DNA of 64,000 nt, taken from assembly GCA_017617615.1 (NCBI GenBank), contig JAFZVV010000011.1, forward strand, positions 310,001-374,000, written 5' to 3'. The DNA is from Prevotella sp. (GTDB lineage: Bacteria; Bacteroidota; Bacteroidia; Bacteroidales; Bacteroidaceae). The notes under the pieces are model-generated. The model made no database searches, had not been told where the DNA came from, and saw nothing but the letters and a program-made list of their open reading frames with translations. Of this stretch, positions 1-8,891 are shown one piece after another. Every line of letters begins with the position of its first letter. Position 1 is the first letter of the stretch. A program made the translations under genes and the position numbers.

Positions 1-161
1 AGCACACTGTCGCCATCGACCAAGGCCTTGGCCAATTTCACCGTGGGCACAAACGTAGGGTCGCCGGTATCGGGGGTGTCGCCCGCCACCTGACCGGAAG
101 CCATCGCGCACCATAGGCACAGCACCACCCACAAGCCGAAGTATCGTCTCACTGTCTGCAT
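1..161 (-). CDS. secreted protein, N-terminal part only (cut by window edge)
   Basis: Read on the minus strand from the ATG at 159-161, the frame stays open to the window edge (53 codons). The first ~23 residues form a signal peptide: basic start MQTVRRY, a hydrophobic core GLWVVLCLW, then a small-residue cleavage region AMASG. The mature part begins with a short Asp/Pro/Thr-rich stretch. The function cannot be read from this much; a DUF4294-type protein is one weak possibility. It is divergent from the gene at 236, so the 74-bp gap must hold both promoters. Confidence 0.6.
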   Translation of the reverse strand, partial: MQTVRRYFGLWVVLCLWCAMASGQVAGDTPDTGDPTFVPTVKLAKALVDGDSV

Positions 162-235
162 ACGGCGGCAAACTTACGCATTTTTTCGGAATTAACACAA
201 AACTTCAATAAAAAACCACATTATTTAAGATTTAT

Positions 236-2242
236 ATGGACAGCAAGCATTGGCTCGCTTTCGTTTTCCTCGTGATGGTCACGATTCAGTCCACCGCGCA
301 GCAGACGCCCCCGCAGCAACGTCCCTGGGAGAGTATGCTGACGGAACTGATGACTGCCGACGACATCGATGCCATCGACTGGGAAGACCAATACGAGATG
401 CTGTGCAACATGGAACAAGAGCCACTGAACATTAATACCGCCACACGCGAGCAATTGCTGAACCTTCCCTTCCTCAACGAGCAACAGGTAGAAGACATTC
501 ACACCTATATCTACCAATACGGAGCCATGAAATCGTTGGGCGAACTCGCGATGATTCCCTCTATCGACTACACCACGCGCACCTTACTCTCCTGTTTCGT
601 GCAGTGTGGCGAAATTCCACGTCCTGCCACTACGCTGGGCAGGATGTTGCAATATGGGCATCACACCCTCATGGCCTCGGCATCAATACCGATGTATGAG
701 CGCCACGGAGACAGGGAGGGGTATCTCGGGGCACGCTACCGTCACGACGTGAGATACCAGTTCCAGTATTCCGACCGCCTGCGCTTCGGCCTGTTAGGTG
801 TCCAGGATGCCGGTGAACCTTTCTTCTCAGGGAAGAACAACATGGGCTACGACTACTACTCCTTCTACATAGAAGCCCACCGCATGGGAAAACTGAAGTC
901 GCTCGTCGTGGGCCGCTTCCGCGCTTCATGGGGCATGGGACTGGTGATGAACAACGACATGAGCCTGGGCAAGATGGCGTCGCTCTCGGCACTCGGCAAC
1001 CGCACCTACGGCCTGCGTGCCCATGCCTCACGCCATGCCGCCAATTACCTGCAAGGGGCGGGAGCCACCGTCACCCTCATGCACGGCCTCGACCTCAGCG
1101 CCTTCGCCTCCTACCGTAAGGTAGACGCCACGCTCAACCATGGCGACTCTGCCATCAGCAGCATCTCCGACGACGGCTACCACCGCACGGCCACGGAGAT
1201 GGCGAAGAAAAACAATGTATGGGAGACCACCGCAGGAGCAAACGTGTCGTGGAAAGGCTTTGGGTTCACTCTCGGTGCCACGGGCACCTTCACCAGCTAT
1301 GGCAAGGACCTTGCACCCGACACCCGTCAGCGCTACCGTTTCTACTATCCTTCCGGCAACGACTTCTGGAATGCCAGCGTCGACTACGGCTATACCAACC
1401 ATTGGTTCTCTGTCCGTGGCGAGACCGCCACCGGTGGATGCCAGTCGCTCGCCACCATCAACAGCGTGAGTCTCACGCCCTCGTCGAAGGTGTCGGTGAT
1501 GGCACTCTACCGGTTTTTCGGCAAGAAATACTATGCCATGCATGCGAAGAGTTTCAGCGAAGGGCGTAGGGTGCAGAACGAGAGTGGCGGCTATCTGGGC
1601 GTGAAATGGCTTCCCACACGACGGCTCACCCTACAGGCCTATACCGACTTTGCCTATTTCGCCGCGCCCACCTATCAAGCCCAGGTGTCGTCGCATGCCT
1701 GGGACAACATGCTCCAGGCACAATATGCTACCGAACAACTCTCTGTCTCCGCCCGCTACCAATTCAAAACCCGTGAGTGCGACAATGCTGCGAAGACAGC
1801 GCTCATCACGAAGTATACGCACCGCGGACGGCTATGGGTATCCCATAACCACGGTCCATGGCGATTCTCCACCCAGGGCGAGGTGGCCTACACTGAAAAA
1901 GAGAACAAGAGTTTCGGATGGCTGGTGGCCGAACAGGCCGGTTTCACTACACCATGGCTACGGCTGACCGCCAGCATAGGCTATTTCCATACCGACGACA
2001 GCAACAGCAATATCTACGCCTATGAGCAGGGCACGCTCTATGGCTATTCCTTCGCCTCTTATTATGGCGAAGGCATCAAATATTCGTTCACGGTGAGAGC
2101 CGACATCGGCAGCCACCTGATGCTCATCGCACGGCTTTCCACGGCCGACTATTTCGACCGCGACCATATCTCAAGTGGTTATCAGCAAATCGACCGTTCC
2201 TCGAAGACCGACTTGCAACTGCAAGTCAGATGGCGGTTCTGA
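236..2242 (+). CDS. helix-hairpin-helix outer-membrane beta-barrel-like protein
   Basis: 668 aa. Residues 1-21 are a signal peptide. Residues ~62-122 carry two helix-hairpin-helix units of the ComEA type (LNINTATREQL and a second unit ending near ALMIPSI-like text at ~115). The remaining ~530 residues alternate aromatic and polar residues, are rich in Tyr, Gly and Ser, and end in QVRWRF with a terminal Phe, as outer-membrane barrels do. Bacteroidota have a family with exactly this plan, of unknown function. DNA binding by the HhH part at the cell surface or periplasm is only an inference. The last 17 bases overlap the convergent gene that ends at 2226. Confidence 0.82.
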   Translation: MDSKHWLAFVFLVMVTIQSTAQQTPPQQRPWESMLTELMTADDIDAIDWEDQYEMLCNMEQEPLNINTATREQLLNLPFLNEQQVEDIHTYIYQYGAMKSLGELAMIPSIDYTTRTLLSCFVQCGEIPRPATTLGRMLQYGHHTLMASASIPMYERHGDREGYLGARYRHDVRYQFQYSDRLRFGLLGVQDAGEPFFSGKNNMGYDYYSFYIEAHRMGKLKSLVVGRFRASWGMGLVMNNDMSLGKMASLSALGNRTYGLRAHASRHAANYLQGAGATVTLMHGLDLSAFASYRKVDATLNHGDSAISSISDDGYHRTATEMAKKNNVWETTAGANVSWKGFGFTLGATGTFTSYGKDLAPDTRQRYRFYYPSGNDFWNASVDYGYTNHWFSVRGETATGGCQSLATINSVSLTPSSKVSVMALYRFFGKKYYAMHAKSFSEGRRVQNESGGYLGVKWLPTRRLTLQAYTDFAYFAAPTYQAQVSSHAWDNMLQAQYATEQLSVSARYQFKTRECDNAAKTALITKYTHRGRLWVSHNHGPWRFSTQGEVAYTEKENKSFGWLVAEQAGFTTPWLRLTASIGYFHTDDSNSNIYAYEQGTLYGYSFASYYGEGIKYSFTVRADIGSHLMLIARLSTADYFDRDHISSGYQQIDRSSKTDLQLQVRWRF

Positions 2243-2876
2243 GCAAGTCCCACACGGCGATGATGTGGCACACCGAGCCAGCCAGGACAAAGAAATGGAA
2301 AACACTGTGCATATACCGCCGCTTGTTGAGGCTGTAGAACACGGCACCGGTGATATAGCACACGCCCTCGGCCACAATCCATGCCACGGCAATGGTAGGC
2401 ACGTTGTCGATGAGGGGCTTGAAAGCCACGAGCACACTGAGTCCCATGCCCACGAAAGCAAACGTCTCGATATTGCTGTGCTCCTTGAGATGGATGAAAC
2501 TCACGATGGTACCCACCACTGCGCATGTCCACACAAAGATAAAGAGTCCCCACCCCCAGAAGCCATCACCACGCAGGGCAACAAGGGTGATGGGCGAATA
2601 CGACCCTGCGATATGCCAGTAAATGGCGGCATGGTCCCACCGTCGCATGCGCTCCTTCCATTTGCTTCGCCGTGGCAGGGCATGGTAGATAGTCGACGTG
2701 ATATACGAGCCCAGCATCCCCACCAGATAAAGGATTACACCGGCCCGTGCCCACCCGTATCCTTTTCCGGCGCACATCACGAGAAACACCACGCCCACTA
2801 CCACACCCAGCACGATACCTGCAGCATGCGACCAGGTGTTGAGGTTTTCCTCTTTGCGTGAATATCTTATCGGCAT
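2226..2876 (-). CDS. trhA: PAQR-family membrane homeostasis protein TrhA (hemolysin III family)
   Basis: 216 aa with seven hydrophobic segments. The PAQR/hemolysin III signature is complete: EENLNTWSH near the N terminus (His17), STIYH (His65), DHAAIYWHIAGSYSP in the middle, and a last helix with two His ten residues apart (His194 and His204), the expected metal-ligand pattern. Members are inner-membrane proteins linked to membrane fluidity control; the hemolysin name is historical. The gene lies 75 bp after the rnr stop on the same strand and may be read with it. Its 3' end overlaps the preceding barrel-protein gene in the opposite direction. Confidence 0.9.
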   Translation of the reverse strand: MPIRYSRKEENLNTWSHAAGIVLGVVVGVVFLVMCAGKGYGWARAGVILYLVGMLGSYITSTIYHALPRRSKWKERMRRWDHAAIYWHIAGSYSPITLVALRGDGFWGWGLFIFVWTCAVVGTIVSFIHLKEHSNIETFAFVGMGLSVLVAFKPLIDNVPTIAVAWIVAEGVCYITGAVFYSLNKRRYMHSVFHFFVLAGSVCHIIAVWDLLRTAI

Positions 2877-2951
2877 GTTTTTTAGTGGTTATATTGGCCC
2901 CCTCCCCTGATACGGAGAGAGGGCCCGAAATTTGGCTGTCGCTGCTGAGGC

Positions 2952-5147
2952 TCAGTCGGCGATGGTGAAGTCGAGCAGGCGCTTCTCGATGTTGGCCCGC
3001 GCCACCTTGATGGTGATGGGGTCGCCCAACTGGTATTTGTTGTGATGTCGGCGACCCACCAAGCAGTAGTTGCGCTCGTCAAAGTCGTAGTAGTCATCGT
3101 CGAGGTCATGCATCGGTACCAGTCCCTCGCAGTGGTTCTCGTCTATCTCGCAATAGATGCCATACGACTGTATGCCGCTGATGTGCGCCTCATACACGTT
3201 GCCTATCTTGTCGGCCATGAACTCCACCATCTTGTACTTGATGGAGTCGCGCTCGGCATTGGCTGCCGTCTGCTCCATGTCGCTCGAATGCTCGCACTGG
3301 TCCTCGTAGTACTTGCGGTTGGCACTGCGCCCACCCTCTTGGTAGCGCGTGAGCAACCGGTGCACCATCGTGTCGGGATAGCGGCGGATGGGACTGGTGA
3401 AATGGGTGTAGTAGTCGAATGCCAAGCCATAGTGCCCAATGTTGTAGGTGCTGTATTTCGCCTTCATCATCGCGCGCAGTGCCACGGTCTGGATGAGGTT
3501 TTGCTCGCGCTTGCCCAGACTGTCGCTCATCAGATTGTTGAGACTCTTCGAGATGGCGCTCCGCGTGCCGGCAGTCTTCAGTTTGTAACCGAATTTGGTG
3601 ACCACCTCGCGCAAGTTCTCGAGTTTGGTGGGGTCGGGAGCGTCGTGCACACGATAGGGCAAAGTCTTCGCCTTCACGCCCTTCGGCACATTGCCGATGC
3701 TCTCCGCCACCGTGCGGTTGGCCAGGAGCATGAATTCCTCGATGAGTTTGTTGGCATCCTTCGAAGTCTTGAAATAACACTTCACGGGTTTGCCTTTCTC
3801 GTCGATATCGAAGTGGAGTTCCTCGCGCTCAAACTTCACGGCACCATTCTTGAAACGCGCCTCACGCAGGAGCTTGGCCAGGCGGTCGAGGGTTATCAAC
3901 TCGCTGGCCAGTTCACCCTTATAGCCACCCTTGGGGGCAGGAGGAGCGGGTTTTCCCGTGCCATCGACCACACCGTTGTCTTCCAGTATCTGCTGCACCT
4001 CCTCGTAGGCGAAGCGGCGGTTGCTGCGTATCACGGTGTGCACCAGTCGCCACCGCTTTACTTGCGCGTTGTCGTCCATATCGAACACCACGCTGTAGCA
4101 CAACTTGTCCTCGTCGGGGCGCAACGAACAGATGAGGTTGCAGAGCCGTTCAGGCAGCATCGGAATGGTACGGTCGACGAGGTAGACACTGGTGGCACGT
4201 TTCTGTGCTTCCTTGTCGATGACCGACCCCTCCGTCACATAGTGCGACACGTCGGCGATATGCACGCCAACCTCCCACAGTCCTTTCTCCAACTGGCGCA
4301 CGGAGAGGGCATCGTCGAAGTCCTTGGCATCCTTGGGGTCGATGGTGAAGGTGCAGACGTCGCGGAAGTCCTCACGACCCTTGAGTTCCTCGGGCGAGAT
4401 TTCAAGGGGTATATTTTCCGCTGCCAGCTCTACGTTGCGAGGATATTTATAGGGCAGGCCATACTGTGCGAGGATAGCGTGCATTTCCACATTGTTGTCA
4501 CCGGTCTTGCCCAGCACATCTATCACCTCGCCCACGATGCTCTTCGACTCACGGCTGGGCCACTGCGTGATTTTCACTACGGCCTTCTCACCTGTCACAC
4601 CGCCCTTGAGTTTCTTCTTCGGAATCATGATGTCGTGCACGAAGATGTTGCTCTCGGTGACAAGGAAGGCATAATCGCGCTCCACCTGCAGCTTGCCCAC
4701 AAAGGTGTCGCGGGCATGCGAGAGAATCTCGGTCACCACCGCCTCCTTGATGTGGTTGGCGCGACGGGCATTGAACGCCACCCGTACGCGGTCGCCGTCG
4801 AGGGCGAACATCGAGTTGCGTTCTGCCACAAACACGGGCTTTCCGCCATCATCGGGCACGAAACTGTTTTTGCCATTGGCCTTACGGCGGAAGGTGCCTT
4901 CCTGCACTTGTCCCTTGGTATTGAGTCTGTATGAGGTGGCCGACACCTTGCTCAGGAAGTCGTCCCATGCTAACTCTTCCATCACGTCGATGGCGAGCAT
5001 TCTCAGAGGATGGGTATCGAGATGCAACAACTTGAAAATCTGCTTGAAGGTGAGTTCTTCACCCGGCTGCGACTGAAACAAGTCAATGAGTGCCTCTGTC
5101 ACTTGTTTCTTGCTCATGCGCTTACCGCCTTTTTTTCCTTTTCCCAT
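2952..5147 (-). CDS. rnr: ribonuclease R
   Basis: 731 aa from the ATG at 5147 (MGKGKKGG); the frame runs 21 codons further upstream, but that extension is hydrophobic and atypical, so it was not used. Order: N-terminal winged helix (~15-80), cold-shock domains (~110-250), the RNB catalytic domain with the acidic motif DPKDAKDFDDAL at ~270-281 that holds the metal ions, and a C-terminal S1 domain (~640-710, IGNVYEAHISG). RNase R degrades structured RNA 3' to 5' and takes part in mRNA turnover and rRNA quality control. Length and domain order are normal for the family. Confidence 0.95.
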   Translation of the reverse strand: MGKGKKGGKRMSKKQVTEALIDLFQSQPGEELTFKQIFKLLHLDTHPLRMLAIDVMEELAWDDFLSKVSATSYRLNTKGQVQEGTFRRKANGKNSFVPDDGGKPVFVAERNSMFALDGDRVRVAFNARRANHIKEAVVTEILSHARDTFVGKLQVERDYAFLVTESNIFVHDIMIPKKKLKGGVTGEKAVVKITQWPSRESKSIVGEVIDVLGKTGDNNVEMHAILAQYGLPYKYPRNVELAAENIPLEISPEELKGREDFRDVCTFTIDPKDAKDFDDALSVRQLEKGLWEVGVHIADVSHYVTEGSVIDKEAQKRATSVYLVDRTIPMLPERLCNLICSLRPDEDKLCYSVVFDMDDNAQVKRWRLVHTVIRSNRRFAYEEVQQILEDNGVVDGTGKPAPPAPKGGYKGELASELITLDRLAKLLREARFKNGAVKFEREELHFDIDEKGKPVKCYFKTSKDANKLIEEFMLLANRTVAESIGNVPKGVKAKTLPYRVHDAPDPTKLENLREVVTKFGYKLKTAGTRSAISKSLNNLMSDSLGKREQNLIQTVALRAMMKAKYSTYNIGHYGLAFDYYTHFTSPIRRYPDTMVHRLLTRYQEGGRSANRKYYEDQCEHSSDMEQTAANAERDSIKYKMVEFMADKIGNVYEAHISGIQSYGIYCEIDENHCEGLVPMHDLDDDYYDFDERNYCLVGRRHHNKYQLGDPITIKVARANIEKRLLDFTIAD

Positions 5148-5230
5148 AGTATGTACTGATTTTTTGCAAAAGTAAATAAAAAAACTGATATTTTCACGGA
5201 GGAAGAGCAAAAAAGTCGTTCTCTTTTGTT

Positions 5231-5296
5231 GGAAAAGGCCAGCCTACCCAGCGCGGCATCTATATCGTTAATGGCAAGAAATTCGTTATCAAATAA
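5231..5296 (+). pseudogene. remnant of a secreted-protein C-terminal sorting tail
   Basis: On the plus strand the text reads GKGQPTQRGIYIVNGKKFVIK and then two stops in a row (TAA, TAG). Eleven of its last 13 residues match the end of the 978-aa secreted protein in this window (GVYIVNGKKVIIK), a tail typical of exported Prevotella proteins. No start codon or sensible coding sequence lies upstream: the frame meets a TGA after about 15 further codons, and the rnr promoter region sits there. This looks like the last scrap of a deleted gene for a secreted protein. Confidence 0.7.
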
Positions 5297-5439
5297 TAGA
5301 CTCAAATTGCGTAAGCAAGTAAGATGAAGTAAGGTAATGAGGCAAAGCCATGCCGATAACGACCACAGGTAGGACGAGAAGTTCCTGTCTGTGGTTTTTC
5401 TGTCTTTTACAGCAAGCCCACACGAATTGGAGCCGCTTT

Positions 5440-5471
5440 TTTGGTCAGTTCGCATTTTTGATGTACCTTTG
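5440..5471 (+). promoter_or_regulatory. promoter of the epimerase operon (TTTG-N20-TACCTTTG)
   Basis: TTTG at 5440-5443 and TACCTTTG at 5464-5471 are 20 bp apart, matching the Bacteroidota primary-sigma consensus. Transcription would start near 5477, giving a ~74-nt leader that contains the 9-bp repeat array. Confidence 0.65.
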
Positions 5472-5489
5472 CATTTTCCAGGCAACCTG

Positions 5490-5535
5490 GGAAACTCTGG
5501 AAACTCTGGAAACTCTGGAAACTCCGGAAAGCCCG
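5490..5535 (+). repeat. 9-bp tandem array (GAAACTCTG, about four copies)
   Basis: Four head-to-tail copies of a 9-mer with one drifting end copy. The array lies in the probable 5' leader of the epimerase gene. Its unit length matches other arrays in this window with different sequences. Confidence 0.85.
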
Positions 5536-5550
5536 GCGAAGCAAGAGCGT

Positions 5551-6561
5551 ATGATGGACCGAATATTGATTACTGGTGCCAGTGGGTTTATTGGCAGCTT
5601 CATTGTAGAGGAGGCACTCTCCAAGGGAATGGAGGTGTGGGCAGCCGTGAGGAAGAGCAGTTCGCGCGCGTTCCTCACCGACAGCCGCATCCACTTCATA
5701 GAACTCTCTCTCTCCGACAAAGAACGGCTGTGCACCCAATTGCAAGACCATGCCTTCGACTATGTGGTGCATGCCGCCGGCGTGACGAAATGCCTCCATG
5801 CCGATGACTTCCACAAGGTGAACACCCTTGGTACGGAAAATCTGGTGAAGGCACTCATCGCCACCCGTCAGCCCCTGCGCCGCTTCGTCTATCTCAGTTC
5901 ACTCAGCATCTATGGTCCGGTGCGCGAACAGCAGCCCTATGAGGAGATACGTGAGAGCGATACCCCACAGCCCAACACCGCCTACGGACGGAGCAAACTC
6001 GCTGCCGAGCACTTCCTCGACAGTCTGAAAGACGATGGCATTGATTTCCCTTTCGTGGTGTTGCGCCCCACAGGGGTGTATGGTCCGCGAGAACGCGACT
6101 ACTTCATGATGGCCAAGAGCATCAAACAGCATCTTGACTTCGCTGCAGGCTACAAGCGGCAAGACCTCACCTTCGTCTATGTCACCGACGTGGTGCAGGC
6201 CGTTTTCCTTGCTCTCGACCACGGTCCTGCAGGCGCGAAATATTTCCTCAGCGACGGCGAGGTATATCTCTCGCGTACCTTCAGCGACTACCTGCGGCGC
6301 GAACTGGGCAACCCCTGGTGGGTGCGCGTCAAGGCACCCCTCTTCGTGCTACGAGCCATCACTTTCTGCGGGGAATACTGGGGACGGCTTACGGGCAAGG
6401 TGACCGCACTCAACAACGACAAGTATCATATCATGTGCCAGCGCAACTGGCGCTGCGACATACAACCTGCCATCACCCAACTCGGCTACAATCCCCAGGT
6501 GCTGCTGGAGGAAGGCGTGCGCCGTACGGTGCAGTGGTATAAGGAAAACAAATGGCTATGA
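5551..6561 (+). CDS. NAD(P)-dependent epimerase/dehydratase (extended SDR)
   Basis: 336 aa from the first of two adjacent ATGs (5551; the other is 5554). The frame is open further upstream only through the 9-bp repeat. The Rossmann dinucleotide motif TGASGFIG is at 8-15, the catalytic Tyr-x3-Lys is Y145/K149, and Ser is supplied by YLSSLSIYG at ~114-122. Substrate is not readable. The next gene is a PAP2 lipid phosphotransferase overlapping by 10 bp, and Bacteroidota make sphingolipids with an SDR-type ceramide reductase, so a lipid-linked reductase is a reasonable inference, not a demonstrated one. Sugar-nucleotide epimerase is the alternative. Confidence 0.82.
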   Translation: MMDRILITGASGFIGSFIVEEALSKGMEVWAAVRKSSSRAFLTDSRIHFIELSLSDKERLCTQLQDHAFDYVVHAAGVTKCLHADDFHKVNTLGTENLVKALIATRQPLRRFVYLSSLSIYGPVREQQPYEEIRESDTPQPNTAYGRSKLAAEHFLDSLKDDGIDFPFVVLRPTGVYGPRERDYFMMAKSIKQHLDFAAGYKRQDLTFVYVTDVVQAVFLALDHGPAGAKYFLSDGEVYLSRTFSDYLRRELGNPWWVRVKAPLFVLRAITFCGEYWGRLTGKVTALNNDKYHIMCQRNWRCDIQPAITQLGYNPQVLLEEGVRRTVQWYKENKWL

Positions 6562-7556
6562 TAAAATGGCTGCGTGAGCTGTTCAAGCTCGAGAAGAAAC
6601 CCCGCAAGGGGTTCATGGCATTCGAATGGGTAGTACTCACCTACCTCTTTGCCACCCTTGTCTTCGTATTGGTGATGCACGACAGGCTCCCCCATGCCGA
6701 CAGCATGATATGGGGCAGGGGCAAGGTGCTCGCCATCACCGTCGCGATGTGGGGTGTCTACCGCATGATGCCATGCCAGTTCACACGCCTCACGAGGGCG
6801 GTGGTGCAGATGGCGCTGCTCAGCTGGTGGTATCCCGACCTCTTCGAGCTCAACCGCATCTTCCCCAACCTCGACCACCTCTTCGCCTCCTGGGAACAGA
6901 TGGTCTTCGGCTGTCAGCCGGCACTGTTCTTCTCCAAGACGTTCAGCCATGCCGTGTTCAGCGAACTGATGTGCATGGGTTACTGGAGTTACTATCCGCT
7001 GATGGCCACCGTGTTGCTCGCCATCTTCATCACCCAGCCCAGGTATTTCGAGCGGGCGGTGTTCATCGTCATCGGCTCTTTCTTCATCCACTACATCTTC
7101 TTTATCTTCCTGCCCGTTGCCGGACCGCAGTTCTACTACGAGGCGGTGGGTACCGACAAGATAGCACAGGGGGTGTTTCCCAACCTCCACGACCATTTCA
7201 ACCTGCACCAAGTGCGCATGACATGCCCAGGCTATAAAGACGGCATCTTCTACGCCCTGGTGGAGTCGGCACACCAGGCCGGCGAGCGCCCCGTGGCAGC
7301 ATTTCCCAGCAGCCATGTCGGCGTGACCTTTGTCGTGATGCTCCTCGCCTGGCACTTCAGGCTGAGAAAACTCTTCTGGGTGTTGCTGCCCATCGCCGTG
7401 CTGCTGTTCTTCTCCACGGTATATATCTTTGCCCACTACGCCATCGACGCCCTTGCCGGACTGCTCAGCGGCTTGCTCTGCTGGTGGATCCTGCTCGCCG
7501 TGTCGAAGACAATCAAGCCCTGCAACATCCCCAAAACGTCTACAAGGAAAAGATGA
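6552..7556 (+). CDS. PAP2-superfamily lipid phosphatase/phosphotransferase
   Basis: 334 aa, six to eight membrane segments. PAP2 motif C2 is FPSSHVG (Ser253-His255 region) and C3 is YIFAHYAIDALAG with His295 and Asp299, an arrangement seen in inositol-phosphoceramide-synthase-like members. These enzymes work at the membrane, moving or removing phosphate-linked headgroups via a phospho-His. The start overlaps the epimerase stop by 10 bp and the stop overlaps the miaB start (ATGA), so the three are almost certainly one mRNA. Simple undecaprenyl- or phosphatidate phosphatase activity is an alternative. Confidence 0.82.
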   Translation: MAMIKWLRELFKLEKKPRKGFMAFEWVVLTYLFATLVFVLVMHDRLPHADSMIWGRGKVLAITVAMWGVYRMMPCQFTRLTRAVVQMALLSWWYPDLFELNRIFPNLDHLFASWEQMVFGCQPALFFSKTFSHAVFSELMCMGYWSYYPLMATVLLAIFITQPRYFERAVFIVIGSFFIHYIFFIFLPVAGPQFYYEAVGTDKIAQGVFPNLHDHFNLHQVRMTCPGYKDGIFYALVESAHQAGERPVAAFPSSHVGVTFVVMLLAWHFRLRKLFWVLLPIAVLLFFSTVYIFAHYAIDALAGLLSGLLCWWILLAVSKTIKPCNIPKTSTRKR

Positions 7557-8878
7557 AAAAACTATATATCGAAACCTACGGATGCCAGATGAACGTCGCC
7601 GACAGCGAGGTGGTCGCCTCGGTGATGCAGATGGCGGGATACGAGGTCACCGACAACGCCGCTGAAGCCGATGCCGTGTTCCTCAATACCTGTTCGGTGC
7701 GCGAGAACGCCGAGAACAAAATCTACCGCCGGCTCGACACCCTACATGCCGAGAACCAACGCACCCGACACCGTATCCTCGGCGTCCTCGGCTGCATGGC
7801 CGAACGGGTGCGCGACGACCTCATCAACAACCACCATGCCGACATCGTGGCAGGTCCCGATGCCTACCTCAACCTTCCCGACCTCACGGCACAGGCCGAA
7901 CTCGGACTGAAAGCCATCAACATCGAACTGTCTACCACCGAGACCTACCGCGACATCGTGCCACAGCGCATCGGCGGCAACCGCATTGGCGGTTTCGTGA
8001 GCATCATGCGCGGATGCAACAACTTCTGCCACTACTGCATCGTGCCTTACACCCGTGGGCGCGAACGCTCGCGCGACGTGGAGAGCATCCTCCGCGAGGT
8101 GACCGACCTGCAGACGCGTGGCTTCAAGGAAGTGACGCTCCTCGGACAAAACGTCAACTCCTACCACTCTACCGAAGAAGGCCACGACATCTTCTTCCCA
8201 CAGCTCCTCCGCATGGTGGCAGAGAAGGTGCCTGCCATGCGCGTGCGCTTCACCACCTCTCACCCCAAGGACATGAGCGACGAGACACTGCACGTCATCG
8301 CCGACATACCCAATGTCTGCCGACACATCCACCTGCCCGTGCAGAGCGGCAGCGACCGTATCCTGCGGCTGATGAACCGCAAGTACACCCGTGAGTGGTA
8401 CCTCTCACGGGTAGAGGCCATCCGCCGCATCATACCCGACTGCGGCCTCTCCACTGATATCTTTGTGGGCTACCACAGCGAGACAGAGGAAGACCATGAG
8501 TTGTCGCTCTCGCTCATGCGTGAGGTGGGCTACGACTCCGCCTTCATGTTCAAGTACAGCGAGCGACCGGGCACCTATGCTTCGAAACACCTACCCGACG
8601 ACGTGCCCGAAGAGGAGAAAATCCGCCGGCTTAACCAACTCATCGCCCTGCAGACGGAACTGTCGGCAGAGGCCAACCGCCGCGACATCGGAAAGACCTT
8701 CGACGTGCTCGTAGAGGGCTACAGCAAACGCTCCCGCGAGCAACTCATGGGGCGCAACGAGCAGAACAAGGCCGTGGTCTTCGACCGTGGCACACACCAC
8801 ATCGGCGACACCGTAGCCGTGACCATCACCAGTGCCACCAGCGCCACCCTGCTGGGGACTTGTGAGCCAACCACATAA
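7553..8878 (+). CDS. miaB: tRNA-2-methylthio-N6-dimethylallyladenosine synthase MiaB
   Basis: 441 aa from ATG 7553, which overlaps the PAP2 stop by four bases; the 23 upstream in-frame codons belong to the PAP2 gene region and do not resemble MiaB. The N-terminal UPF0004 domain holds the auxiliary cluster cysteines C11, C47 and C81. The radical-SAM triad is C155, C159, C162 (CNNFCHYC). A C-terminal TRAM domain (~375-440) binds tRNA. The enzyme adds the 2-methylthio group to i6A37 in tRNAs reading UNN codons, using SAM and iron-sulfur clusters in the cytoplasm. All key residues are present. Confidence 0.96.
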   Translation: MKKLYIETYGCQMNVADSEVVASVMQMAGYEVTDNAAEADAVFLNTCSVRENAENKIYRRLDTLHAENQRTRHRILGVLGCMAERVRDDLINNHHADIVAGPDAYLNLPDLTAQAELGLKAINIELSTTETYRDIVPQRIGGNRIGGFVSIMRGCNNFCHYCIVPYTRGRERSRDVESILREVTDLQTRGFKEVTLLGQNVNSYHSTEEGHDIFFPQLLRMVAEKVPAMRVRFTTSHPKDMSDETLHVIADIPNVCRHIHLPVQSGSDRILRLMNRKYTREWYLSRVEAIRRIIPDCGLSTDIFVGYHSETEEDHELSLSLMREVGYDSAFMFKYSERPGTYASKHLPDDVPEEEKIRRLNQLIALQTELSAEANRRDIGKTFDVLVEGYSKRSREQLMGRNEQNKAVVFDRGTHHIGDTVAVTITSATSATLLGTCEPTT

Positions 8879-8891
8879 AACACACGACACC

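Noticed and set aside
2885..2935. GGCCCCCTC...GAGAGGGCCC inverted repeat behind rnr as a terminator
   Set aside because: The arms match only partly and no T-run follows on the minus strand.
3042..4934. 630-codon frame on the plus strand opposite rnr
   Set aside because: Antisense shadow of rnr with no recognisable motif.
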